A stretch of DNA of 64,000 bases from Mangrovicoccus sp049603835. Lineage in GTDB: Bacteria; Pseudomonadota; Alphaproteobacteria; Rhodobacterales; Rhodobacteraceae. The stretch lies in NCBI GenBank assembly GCA_049603835.1, contig JBMYSZ010000010.1, positions 1 through 64,000 on the forward strand. The letters are read 5' to 3'. The position numbers were made by a program, and so were the translations under genes. This document shows, piece by piece, positions 1 through 8,456 of this stretch. Each line of letters opens with the position of its first letter. The stretch's first letter is position 1. The notes under the pieces are model-generated. The model was not told the origin of the DNA, did no database searches, and worked only from the letters and a program-made list of their open reading frames with translations.

Positions 1-18
1 GCGGAGGGGCGGGTGGAT

Positions 19-933
19 TTAGATGAGCCCATAGGCTGCGCCAAGATAGAGGCTGGCGGTTTCAAATGGGGTTTGGCGATGGGCTTTGAGGGCCTTTGCT
101 GCACGAAGCCTGGATAAAGGGGATCCGGTTCCAATTCTGTCAAAGCTTTGGAGCCTGGATTGATGTTCAGGCGTCAGCAGGCTGGCATTTCTTCGCAGCC
201 CAACCAAATTTGCGTGAAACCATTTGGTCCATTTCCCACTGCCAAAACCGCGCGCTCGTGACAAGCGTGCGGCCAGTGAGCGGTTTTCGCCCTGGATATT
301 TTCCAGATGCTGGCGATAGAGCAGCGCGGGGATTGGATCATAGCGGATCACCCCAGCCGCTCCGCAGATCAATTGATAGATCCACCAATCGTGATAGGGG
401 ACGGGCTGTTGCCCCGCTTTGCGGATCAGCGCATGGGCGGCGGGGTTGAGTAAGATGGTATTGCCCGCCACCACATTTTGCACCAACGCATTACCGAAAG
501 AGAAGCGATCAAAGCTATGGGACAGCCGGATCGGGGTGAGATCTGGGGAAACCAATTGAGTGCGCGCGCAGGCCAAAGCGGGCCGGTCATCGGGAATGTC
601 GCGCAGCAGGGCCAGGCCATTTTCCAGGCGGTGGGGCAGCCAGACATCATCTTGGTCGGACAAAGCGCACCAGCCCGTGGTCAAGTTATCAGCGCAGAGA
701 AGCGATAAGAAATTCGCGGCAAATCCCTGGCGGGGCCCTTGTTGAAGAGTAACCACTTGCTCCTGCGGGCCACGAAATTGGCGCAGAATATCCATGGTTT
801 GATCCGTCGACCCATCATCACTGGCGAAAATTTGCCAATCTCTATGGGTTTGCTGCGCAAAACTTTGCAGCTGTTGCGGCAGATATCTCGCGCCGTTATA
901 TGTTGCCAGGAGGATGCGGACGTTCTTGGTCAT
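19..933 (-). CDS. Family 2 glycosyltransferase
   Basis: A 304-residue GT-A fold glycosyltransferase that probably adds one sugar to a surface polysaccharide repeat unit. The N-terminus has the GT2 nucleotide-sugar pattern: the ATYNGARYL segment, then DDGSTDQT, and further on the metal-binding DQDDVW motif. No membrane segment is obvious, so it should act on the cytoplasmic face of the inner membrane. The frame is open further upstream, but I chose the ATG at 933 because family homology begins immediately after it (MTKNVRILLATYNG) and a purine-rich AGGGTAAAG stretch precedes it. It is transcribed divergently from the glycosyltransferases that follow, with about 90 bp between. Donor and acceptor cannot be read from the sequence. 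Confidence 0.88.
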   Translation of the reverse strand: MTKNVRILLATYNGARYLPQQLQSFAQQTHRDWQIFASDDGSTDQTMDILRQFRGPQEQVVTLQQGPRQGFAANFLSLLCADNLTTGWCALSDQDDVWLPHRLENGLALLRDIPDDRPALACARTQLVSPDLTPIRLSHSFDRFSFGNALVQNVVAGNTILLNPAAHALIRKAGQQPVPYHDWWIYQLICGAAGVIRYDPIPALLYRQHLENIQGENRSLAARLSRARGFGSGKWTKWFHANLVGLRRNASLLTPEHQSRLQSFDRIGTGSPLSRLRAAKALKAHRQTPFETASLYLGAAYGLI

Positions 934-1024
934 CTTTACCCTGTGTTTGGTATGTGTCCGCAATAATCGGCTTTGAAACATAGGTAAAGTTGTTGTCCCG
1001 GAGTCTGGGAATAGAGCGTTAAGT

Positions 1025-2311
1025 GTGAAACGAGTACGGTTTTCCAATCCGATGCCATCAGCGCAAAGGCTGATTTCGGTTCTCAAAGAGCAGGGGCTTG
1101 CTGTCGCTTGGGCGAAGCTTTTGCATTACGCTTATCTCAAAGCGGCGCGGCTGGGGTTTGCTTTCCGGGTGAAACCGCATGGGTCGCCTTTGGCGGCCAG
1201 CTGGCAGTCTTTGGCCGAGGCGCAGGTGTTTTACGGCCAGCGTCCCAGCGAAATTGGTCGGGTGCTGCATCTGGCGATCATTGGCGAAACCCAGCTGGCG
1301 CAATGTACGAAATACCGTATCGAACAAATGGCGCAATTGGCCGAAGGGCTGGGCATGCGCGTGAGCATTGTCGATCACCGGCAAACGGGGGAGGCGATTG
1401 CCGCTTTGCAATTGGCCAGCCATGTGATGTTTTATCGTATCGAGGCCCATGACCATTTCTGGATGTATTTCTATGAGGCGCGGCGCTTGGGATTACCGAT
1501 CCTCTATGATGTGGATGATCCGGTTTTTTCGATCCCAGCCTGTAATTCGGCCTATTTTGAGGCGCCGCTCGCGCTGCGACAGCATCACTTAGAGGCGGCG
1601 CCGCGCTTTTTGGCGGCCATGGCTGGGTGCGATGCGGTGAGCGCTAGTACGCCGGCTTTGGCCGAAGAGGTCGCGCGGTTTCTGCCGCGCCCAGTTTGGC
1701 TTCGGCGCAATTTCGCGGATGCGCAAAGTTTGGCATTTGGGCCGAGCGAGCAGCCTGAAAAGCCGGGCAATGTCTTGGCCTTGGCCAGCGGGTCTGAATT
1801 TCGGCTGATGGATTTAGTGACGATCGTACCGGTTTTGTCGCAGTTTCTAAGGGCGCATCCGGATTGGCGGCTGCATCTCATCGGAGTTGGGCTTGATCCA
1901 TCGGGGCTTTTTGAGGCGGATATTTTGCGGCGGATCGAACAGCAGCCGGTTTTGCCCTATGAGGCCTATCTTTCGCAGCTGCAAAACGCGGATATCGTGC
2001 TTTTGCCCTTGGCGGAAGGGCTGCATAATCGCTGCAAAAGCGCGGTCCGGGCGATTGATGCAGCCGCGGTTGCGCGTCCGGTTATTGCGCAGCATAGCGG
2101 TGATCTTGCTCAGCTGATCCGCGATGGAGAGACGGGAATTTTGGCCGCGTCAGAGCTGGAATGGGCTGCGGCTTTGGAAAAATTATCGGCAAATTCCGCG
2201 CTACGCCATGAAATGGGGCGTGCCGCCTATCAGCGATTGCAGCAGTATTGGGCCGACCCTCTGGATCCTGCGATTACGGCGCCGGAATTAAGTGCTTGGT
2301 TGCGCCAATGA
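1025..2311 (+). CDS. Glycosyltransferase, group 1 type (GT4-like)
   Basis: A 428-residue protein with a GT-B type layout. The C-terminal half carries a nucleotide-sugar-binding Rossmann region, with LPYEAYLSQLQNADIVLLPL followed by a segment about GDLAQLIRDGETGILA, typical of group 1 glycosyltransferases. The middle has an acidic YDVDDPVF stretch seen in relatives acting on polysaccharides. The start is GTG at 1025; ATG at 1052 is an alternative. It overlaps the next glycosyltransferase by four bases (ATGA), so the two are translationally coupled. Its place beside an ABC polysaccharide exporter argues for a role in capsule or exopolysaccharide assembly. Specificity unknown. Confidence 0.85.
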   Translation: MKRVRFSNPMPSAQRLISVLKEQGLAVAWAKLLHYAYLKAARLGFAFRVKPHGSPLAASWQSLAEAQVFYGQRPSEIGRVLHLAIIGETQLAQCTKYRIEQMAQLAEGLGMRVSIVDHRQTGEAIAALQLASHVMFYRIEAHDHFWMYFYEARRLGLPILYDVDDPVFSIPACNSAYFEAPLALRQHHLEAAPRFLAAMAGCDAVSASTPALAEEVARFLPRPVWLRRNFADAQSLAFGPSEQPEKPGNVLALASGSEFRLMDLVTIVPVLSQFLRAHPDWRLHLIGVGLDPSGLFEADILRRIEQQPVLPYEAYLSQLQNADIVLLPLAEGLHNRCKSAVRAIDAAAVARPVIAQHSGDLAQLIRDGETGILAASELEWAAALEKLSANSALRHEMGRAAYQRLQQYWADPLDPAITAPELSAWLRQ

Positions 2312-3516
2312 CAGTGCCTCAGCATCTCTTGGTGATCAATTTCCACTTTGACCCTGACAGCTATGGCGGGGCGACGATTGTGGCGAATTCGGTGGCGCAT
2401 CATATCGCGAAAACCGGGATCCGTGTCAGTGCGATTGCCACCATGCATGACGTAACTTTGCCGCCCTATACAGTCGTGCGGTCCCTGCGAGGCGCGGTTG
2501 AAACCTATCGGCTGAATTTGCCGGGGACAGGCGGCGCTTTGGGGCCGGGCTATCGCGATCCGGCTGTTGATGCGCGCATGGCCGAGCTAATCACTCATTT
2601 GCAGCCGGATTTGGTGCATGCCCATTGCTTGCAGGGGCTGGGGATCGGCGTTTTGCATGACCTAGAGGCGCGAAATATCCCCTTTATCCTAAGTATCCAT
2701 GATTATTGGTGGATTTGTCAGCGGCAATTCATGGTTCGCCCCACAGGGCGCTATTGTGGCCAAGACCCGGTCCGGGTCGAAAATTGCGCTGGATGCGTGC
2801 CGCAATTGGCGGAGGCGAAGCAGCGGTTTGAGGCACTGCGCGCCATTGCAGCGCGGGCCCAGGCGATCACCTATCCCAGCCGTTTTACCCAAAATCTCTG
2901 CGCGCGATCCGGCCTGACCGCGCCGCGCCAAGTCTATTGGGAAAACGGAATTACTGGTCCGGGCAAAGATTTCTTCGACACTCAAGCGGATTGGCGCGCG
3001 AAGCGTCAGAGGGTGACTTTTGGCTATGTGGGCGGTCCCAGCTTTGTCAAAGGCTGGCCCTTGGTGCGGGCGGCGTTTCAAAAGCTGCGCCGCAACGACC
3101 TAGATGGCGTGATCGTCGATGCCAGCGCGGATGGCAGTCTTTGGAGCCCAGGCATGTTGTCGGGTATGAACGGCAATTGGCAAATCCGGCCACGCTATAG
3201 TCAGGCGGGGATGGATGGGTTTTTTGCGGAAATTGATGTACTGCTGTTCGTTTCGCAATGGCGCGAGGCTTTTGGCCTGACTGCGTGCGAGGCCTTTAGC
3301 CGGGGTGTCCGAGTGATCCAAACCGCTGGCGGTGCCTCCTCAGAACATGCGGGGGCGGATCCGAACCGGCAATTGCCGCTAGGGGCGCCGCCCTCCGAGC
3401 TGGCGGCCATGATCCACCATGAGTTGGATCACCCAAATGCGCATCCGCAACCGCAAGCTTTTCGATCATTTGAGGCCCAGGCAGAGGAATTTCTGACGTT
3501 AATTGGTTCTCTATAA
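2308..3516 (+). CDS. Glycosyltransferase family 4
   Basis: A 402-residue GT-B glycosyltransferase. The N-terminus (LLVINFHFDPDSYGGATIV) is the donor/acceptor glycine-rich loop of GT4 enzymes, and the later EAFGLTACEAFSRG segment is the EX7E-like nucleotide-sugar site. Between residues of about 130 and 170 there is a cysteine-rich insert (ICQRQ, YCGQ, NCAGC), which a second glycosyltransferase in this window (14055-15641) also has. I chose the ATG at 2308, which overlaps the upstream stop as ATGA, over an earlier in-frame start. It is probably cotranscribed with the preceding gene; 55 bp separate it from the ABC permease. Sugar specificity is not readable. Confidence 0.87.
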   Translation: MTVPQHLLVINFHFDPDSYGGATIVANSVAHHIAKTGIRVSAIATMHDVTLPPYTVVRSLRGAVETYRLNLPGTGGALGPGYRDPAVDARMAELITHLQPDLVHAHCLQGLGIGVLHDLEARNIPFILSIHDYWWICQRQFMVRPTGRYCGQDPVRVENCAGCVPQLAEAKQRFEALRAIAARAQAITYPSRFTQNLCARSGLTAPRQVYWENGITGPGKDFFDTQADWRAKRQRVTFGYVGGPSFVKGWPLVRAAFQKLRRNDLDGVIVDASADGSLWSPGMLSGMNGNWQIRPRYSQAGMDGFFAEIDVLLFVSQWREAFGLTACEAFSRGVRVIQTAGGASSEHAGADPNRQLPLGAPPSELAAMIHHELDHPNAHPQPQAFRSFEAQAEEFLTLIGSL

Positions 3517-3571
3517 AATTGATCCTATTTATAGTAACGAAGGCAAAGCCTTTGATAGCTAGTAGAAACTG

Positions 3572-4345
3572 GTGGAATTTGTGATCCGAACTGCCCGTGT
3601 GGTCATTGCGCTCATATTGCGAGAAATGTCGACGACCTATGGGCGTTCGGTTGGTGGCTATGCTTGGGTGATTATCGAACCCGCTGCCGGTATCGCGATT
3701 TTGACCGCAGTATTTAGCCTGCTGTTTCGTTCGCCGCCTTTGGGCGATAATTTCCCGATTTTCTATGCTACGGGAATTGTTCCCTTCACTATATATAATG
3801 ACCTCTCGGGGAAGATCGCCATGTCGATCCAGTTTTCCCGGCAGCTCTTGGTTTTCCCAGCGGTGACCTTTTTCGATGCGCTTTTAGCGCGGTTTTTGCT
3901 GAATGCGGTCACGCAGCTATTGGTGGCCTATCTGCTATTTGGGCTTATCCTGCTGATTTATGAACCGCGGGTCACATTGGATTTGCCGGTTATTCTCACG
4001 GCCTTGTCGATGACATTCGCCTTGGGATTTGGCATTGGGGTGTTTAACTGCGTTCTGTTTTCGGTCTTCCCTATTTACCAGCGGATTTGGGGTATTGTGA
4101 CCCGGCCTTTGATGCTGATTTCAACGGTTTTTTATCTGTTTGAGGCGGTGCCGTATAATCTTCAACCGATCCTCTATTATAACCCGTTTGTGCATATCAT
4201 TGGTCTAATGCGGCGCGGGCTTTATCCGGATTACGCTGCGCCATTCGTCAATCCTGCCTATGTCATGATCATCGCCGGGGTCACCACTGTCCTTGGATTG
4301 TTCTTTTTGCGGCGATATCATCGGAAAATTATCAATGAGTTTTAA
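3572..4345 (+). CDS. ABC-2 type polysaccharide exporter permease (KpsM/Wzm-like)
   Basis: A 257-residue inner-membrane permease with about six hydrophobic segments and the short amphipathic N-terminus (LILREMSTTYGRSVGGYAW) characteristic of KpsM/RkpT/Wzm permeases. It would form the channel that moves a finished lipid-linked polysaccharide to the periplasm with the ATPase at 6028-6756. Start is GTG at 3572. The exporter genes run permease, KpsE-like protein, ATPase, a compact arrangement of an ABC-dependent capsule system. No kpsC/kpsS (Kdo linker) genes are present in the window, so the lipid anchor or class of the polymer is open. Confidence 0.9.
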   Translation: MEFVIRTARVVIALILREMSTTYGRSVGGYAWVIIEPAAGIAILTAVFSLLFRSPPLGDNFPIFYATGIVPFTIYNDLSGKIAMSIQFSRQLLVFPAVTFFDALLARFLLNAVTQLLVAYLLFGLILLIYEPRVTLDLPVILTALSMTFALGFGIGVFNCVLFSVFPIYQRIWGIVTRPLMLISTVFYLFEAVPYNLQPILYYNPFVHIIGLMRRGLYPDYAAPFVNPAYVMIIAGVTTVLGLFFLRRYHRKIINEF

Positions 4346-4452
4346 TATCTTTCCGCTAGCAGAGTTTTTTGAGACTGGGGATTTATCCCGCTCTGTGCAG
4401 TTGCAGCATTTTTGTGATAGGCCAAGATCAATACGCAAAGGTTGGTAACAAC

Positions 4453-6021
4453 GTGAATAGCCCCATCGGCTCTCCTTCCTCGGAAGGCGAAGAAACTTCT
4501 CGGACCTCTCAGAACCCGAACCTGCGGGATGTAGAGGATGTTGAATTGGCAGATCAAAAACCCTCTCGCCCTGGGCCGCGTGCTAGGGCTGCGGCGCGGC
4601 GTGGGAAAACCGGCCCTGGTCGTGGCACGCAAGGGGTCCGGGCGGCTCGGATGACGAAATCAATCACTGAAGCTGCGCCAGATGAGCCGGAGGAAACTCC
4701 GGATGACGCCGCTTCGCCACAACCGCGCGCGACCCCGGCTCAGCGCGCCGCTGCTGCCCGGCAGGCTCGTCAACGCCGCGAAAATCAAGAAAATTTGCCA
4801 GTCCCCAAGAAGGCAGAGCAGCTGCCAAGCGAAAAGGCCGAGGCTCCGGTTCCGTCAAATGACGTAAATGCCGCAAAATCGGTCAATAGGGAATTTGTCC
4901 CGCCAGCCAAACCGAAAAGGCGCCATTTCCTATTATGGCTGACTTTTATTCTGTTTGTGCTCGCGCCGAGTGGTGGAGCGGGCTGGTATCTTTGGGAGCG
5001 GGCGCAGGATCGCTATGCGTCCAATACGGCCTTTTCGGTCTATCAAGAAGAAAATTCCAGCGGGGTTGAATCGCTGATCGGCCTGCAGGGGCTGGGCACG
5101 AATAGCAATGCGCCAGATGCGGATATTCTGTATCAATATATCCAATCCCAGGAAATGGTGCGGTTTGCCGATGCGCAGCTTGATTTGCGCGCCATGTATT
5201 CCCCAAGCTATGACATAGACCCGGTTTTTTCGCTCGTGCCGGAAGCGAGTATCGAGGATCTCGTCGATTATTGGGAGCGCGTGGTTCGGATCAATTTCGC
5301 GCCGGATACGGGACTGATTTCGTTAGAAGTCATCGCTTTTGAGCCAGGCGATGCGCAGCGTTTGGCGCAACTGGTCTTGGATAAATCTGCGGCTTTGATC
5401 GATGAGCTAAGCAGAATTGCCCGCGAAGATGCCATTAGCCAAGCGCAAGAGGATCTCGATCTTGCTGCTGCTCGTCTGAAAGAGACGCGGCTAGAGCTGG
5501 CGACTTTCCGTGATGTGGAGCAAATCGTTGACCCTTCGGCGGATTTAGCTGGTCAAATGGGGGTGATTAACGCGCTCCAGCAAAGCTTGGCCGATGCTAT
5601 GGTGCGGCGCGATACGCTGGTTGGCACCACCACCAAAGACACGGATCCGCGGATTTTGCAGGCGGATCGGCAAATCGCCGCGATCGAGACACGGATCGAG
5701 GAAGAACGCACAAAGCTTGGCTCGGCTCGGGATGGCAACGGCGATGATCCCTTGTCCCGACTTGTTGGCCAATATGAGGGGCTGCTGGTAGATCGTGAAT
5801 TCGCCGAGCAATCCTATTTGGCGGCCATGGCGGCTTATGACGCGGCAGTTGCCGAAGCCCGGCGTAAGAGCAAATATCTCGCGACGCATATCCGCCCGAG
5901 CCTTGCGGAAACGGCGATCTACCCCAAGCGGGTGACTTTGCTGGGGCTGACAATTGGCTTTTTGCTTATGGCGTGGATCGTGATGGCATTGGTTGTCTAT
6001 TCAATCCGCGATCGTAGGTAA
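4453..6021 (+). CDS. Capsule export / chain-length protein, KpsE-Wzz family
   Basis: About 522 residues from the GTG at 4453. It is a polysaccharide co-polymerase type protein: a transmembrane helix near residues 159-181, a long periplasmic region with a coiled-coil (roughly 310-460), and a second transmembrane helix near the C-terminus. It would link the inner-membrane ABC exporter to the periplasm or outer-membrane steps. Odd feature: the first ~155 residues are a low-complexity cytoplasmic tail rich in Ala, Pro, Arg and Glu that ordinary KpsE proteins lack. An upstream TTG at 4369 would add 28 residues but has no support. Six bases separate it from the ATPase gene. Confidence 0.87.
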   Translation: MNSPIGSPSSEGEETSRTSQNPNLRDVEDVELADQKPSRPGPRARAAARRGKTGPGRGTQGVRAARMTKSITEAAPDEPEETPDDAASPQPRATPAQRAAAARQARQRRENQENLPVPKKAEQLPSEKAEAPVPSNDVNAAKSVNREFVPPAKPKRRHFLLWLTFILFVLAPSGGAGWYLWERAQDRYASNTAFSVYQEENSSGVESLIGLQGLGTNSNAPDADILYQYIQSQEMVRFADAQLDLRAMYSPSYDIDPVFSLVPEASIEDLVDYWERVVRINFAPDTGLISLEVIAFEPGDAQRLAQLVLDKSAALIDELSRIAREDAISQAQEDLDLAAARLKETRLELATFRDVEQIVDPSADLAGQMGVINALQQSLADAMVRRDTLVGTTTKDTDPRILQADRQIAAIETRIEEERTKLGSARDGNGDDPLSRLVGQYEGLLVDREFAEQSYLAAMAAYDAAVAEARRKSKYLATHIRPSLAETAIYPKRVTLLGLTIGFLLMAWIVMALVVYSIRDRR

Positions 6022-6027
6022 TTTTGC

Positions 6028-6756
6028 ATGCTCGGACTGCTGCCGTCGCGCCACCGCAAAGCTCCCGATGCACCATTGGGGACGGTCTCTATCGTCAATA
6101 TGACCAAATATTATCAAGGTTCTGGCGGTCGGCGGAAAACTGTTTTGCAGAATGCAAATGCACTTATTCCAGCGGGTAAAAAGGTTGCGCTTTTGGGGCG
6201 CAATGGCGCGGGCAAATCCACTGTGATGCGTATTCTGGCGGGTAAAGAGGACCCTGATAGCGGCTATGTCGCCCGTTCGGGGACGGTATCTTGGCCGGTG
6301 GGTTTAGGCACGGCGCTACATCCCGAACTAACCGGGCTGCAAAATACGCGCTTTATCGCGCGGATCTATGGCATGGATTCCGATGCTCTGGTCGCTTATG
6401 TCTATGATTTTACAGAGCTTGGCGATTATTTCTTCGCGCCTTTGCGGACATATTCCTCTGGCATGCGCGCAAGGCTTAATTTCGGCGTTTCCATGGGCGT
6501 TCCCTTTGATTGCTACTTGGTGGATGAAATAACCGCTGTGGGGGATCAGTCTTTTCGTGAAAAATGCACTGATGCCTTCCGCACGAGGCTAGCGGGCGTG
6601 ACTTGTATCATGGCCACTCATAGCCTTTCCCAGGCACGGACCTTGTGCGATTTGGTTGCGGTTCTCGATAATGGACGGATGACGCTTTACGATGATCCAA
6701 TCGAGGGCGTTGCAGTGCATGAGGAAAATCTGCGCCGCGCCGCGAAGGCAAGATAG
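6028..6756 (+). CDS. Polysaccharide ABC transporter ATP-binding protein (KpsT-like)
   Basis: A 242-residue ABC ATPase. Walker A is GRNGAGKST, the signature is YSSGMRARL, Walker B is YLVDEITAVGD, and the switch histidine lies in MATHSL. The LVDE(I/V)TAVGD form is typical of polysaccharide exporters (KpsT/Wzt) rather than import systems. The length matches KpsT; no carbohydrate-binding C-terminal extension of the Wzt type is present, which argues for a KpsT-like mechanism. It should pair with the permease at 3572-4345. The stop overlaps the GTG of the next gene by one base. Confidence 0.93.
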   Translation: MLGLLPSRHRKAPDAPLGTVSIVNMTKYYQGSGGRRKTVLQNANALIPAGKKVALLGRNGAGKSTVMRILAGKEDPDSGYVARSGTVSWPVGLGTALHPELTGLQNTRFIARIYGMDSDALVAYVYDFTELGDYFFAPLRTYSSGMRARLNFGVSMGVPFDCYLVDEITAVGDQSFREKCTDAFRTRLAGVTCIMATHSLSQARTLCDLVAVLDNGRMTLYDDPIEGVAVHEENLRRAAKAR

Positions 6757-7631
6757 TGGCACGGATATTGGTTCTGGGGGCCGGAGGGCGTGTCGGACGG
6801 TTGCTGCGACGGGCCTGGCCCAAGACCATTGATGGGCAAGCGTTCTTTCACGCGCGCCGCGCCGAGACTGGCATTCATTGGGTGACTGATCTCTATTCCA
6901 ATATCGACCCACCCATAGAGTTTCGCGAAATTGATGCAGTTTGTGTCCTGGCTGGCGCGACGCGCGGCAATGCGACGGAATTATTTGCGAATACGGACCT
7001 GGCCCTGGCGGGGATGCGCTTGGCGCGAAAACTTGGCACGCCACGGTTTTTTGCCATGTCTTCCGCCGCAGTATACGGCGTTTCTTCCAGCCCGCATTCT
7101 GAAACTGAGCCTGCAAAACCCTTGGGAGCCTATGGGGCGGCTAAATTAGCGATGGAAGAGGCGCTGCTGGCGGAGCTCAAGACCGGCGATCCAGCCATCA
7201 CAATTCTACGCTTAGGCAATGTTGTTGGTGCCGATATGCTGGCGGATATGGCGCGGCAGGCATCAGTGGAAAACCCTTTGCTCTTGGACCAGTTGCCTAA
7301 TGGTTACGGCCCTGCCCGCGCCTATATCGGGGCCGTGGAACTGGCTCGGGTGATTGCGCAGTTGGCCACAATAATGCCTCAAAAACAGTACCATATCTTG
7401 AATGTCGCCCAAGCCGGACCGCCGATTGCGATGAATGCTTTGCTTGATGGGTTGCGGGATGTGGGTCATCCTATTCCCTGGGCTTGGCGCCCGGCGCCGA
7501 CCTCCGTCCTTGCCTCTTTGGAGTTGGATACTCAAGAATTGTCATCCTTGATGGGGCCGTCCGCGTTTCAGCCCGCTTCCGCAGCGCAATTGGCACGGGA
7601 TTGGTTAATGCTGACGGGGCCGGATTTATGA
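6756..7631 (+). CDS. NAD-dependent epimerase/dehydratase (SDR)
   Basis: A 291-residue extended SDR. The N-terminus has the Rossmann dinucleotide motif VLGAGGRVGRLL; the catalytic part has SSAAVYG followed by YGAAK, giving the Ser and the YxxxK pair of sugar-nucleotide epimerases/dehydratases. It probably modifies an NDP-sugar for the polysaccharide made by the surrounding cluster, though the substrate is not defined. GTG start at 6756 overlaps the ATPase stop (TAGTG), and its own stop overlaps the next start (ATGA), so it lies in a tightly coupled operon. Confidence 0.83.
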   Translation: MARILVLGAGGRVGRLLRRAWPKTIDGQAFFHARRAETGIHWVTDLYSNIDPPIEFREIDAVCVLAGATRGNATELFANTDLALAGMRLARKLGTPRFFAMSSAAVYGVSSSPHSETEPAKPLGAYGAAKLAMEEALLAELKTGDPAITILRLGNVVGADMLADMARQASVENPLLLDQLPNGYGPARAYIGAVELARVIAQLATIMPQKQYHILNVAQAGPPIAMNALLDGLRDVGHPIPWAWRPAPTSVLASLELDTQELSSLMGPSAFQPASAAQLARDWLMLTGPDL

Positions 7632-8239
7632 CCTGGTCAAAACGCTTGTTCGATATTGGCCTAGCGCTTTTCCTGGCGTTTTTCCTGTGGCCATTCGCCG
7701 TGCTCGCGATGGTCGCAATTTTGCTGATCGATGGCGCCCCAATTCTCTATGTGTCTGAGCGGATGCGCAGCCCTGATCGCGCCTTTCGCCTTTGGAAATT
7801 TCGGACAATGCGGCCGCGGCCCAGTCGTTCCGGTGTGACGGGCGGGGATAAATCGGCAGAAATTACCCGCACAGGCAGTATCTTGCGCAGAACCCGATTC
7901 GATGAATTACCGCAACTTTGGAATATTTTACGTGGCGATATGAGTTTCGTTGGACCCCGCCCGCCGCTGCGCCGATATGTTGAGTTGCGGCCAGAGCTTT
8001 ATGCTCAAGTTTTGATCATGCGACCGGGATTGACCGGTATGGCAACGGCATTTTTCCGACGGCACGAAGAGGCAATTTTGGCGCGATGTAAAACAGCTGA
8101 GCAGACCCATATGGCCTATTTGACGTCATGTGTTCCGAGAAAGGCAAAACTTGATATGATTTATCGAGACAAATGGCGATTTTGTCTGGATATTTGGCTC
8201 GTTTTGGTAACCGTTAAGCAAATTATCACCCGCACTTAG
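7628..8239 (+). CDS. Initiating sugar-phosphate transferase (PglC/WcaJ-type)
   Basis: A 203-residue bacterial sugar transferase that would move a sugar-1-phosphate onto undecaprenyl phosphate to start a repeat unit. There is a single N-terminal hydrophobic membrane segment (residues ~8-33), then the hallmark motifs KFRTM, TRTGSILRRTRFDELPQ and GPRPPLRRYV, including the catalytic Asp-Glu pair. The short form with one membrane hairpin resembles PglC-type monotopic enzymes. I chose the ATG at 7628 (ATGA overlap) over an earlier in-frame ATG at 7484 that lies inside the epimerase gene. Works naturally with the PglF-like dehydratase that follows. Confidence 0.93.
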   Translation: MTWSKRLFDIGLALFLAFFLWPFAVLAMVAILLIDGAPILYVSERMRSPDRAFRLWKFRTMRPRPSRSGVTGGDKSAEITRTGSILRRTRFDELPQLWNILRGDMSFVGPRPPLRRYVELRPELYAQVLIMRPGLTGMATAFFRRHEEAILARCKTAEQTHMAYLTSCVPRKAKLDMIYRDKWRFCLDIWLVLVTVKQIITRT

Positions 8240-8456
8240 TAGGCCCAATTAAGAGTTGTCGAAGATCATCAGTAATGTATAAATAATTCTAGTTATTTTA
8301 ACTTGTGAGTTTTGCTTCTATTTTTGGTTTTGGTTTGTTAACTTTTAGAGATGCGATGCGCCTCCTTGGGTCGGCGATTTTGGGAGCCGGGTACAATTTC
8401 ACATCTCGGCGAAAGCGCGCAGAAGTAGAAAAATTCAAGGAATAGTAAAGGTCCAC
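8240..8456 (+). other. AT-rich intergenic region, probable promoter for the dehydratase gene
   Basis: About 217 bp without an ORF, clearly more AT-rich than its surroundings, with several T-runs at 8310-8345. It most likely holds a promoter for the gene at 8457 but I cannot assign -35/-10 boxes with confidence. Confidence 0.35.
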
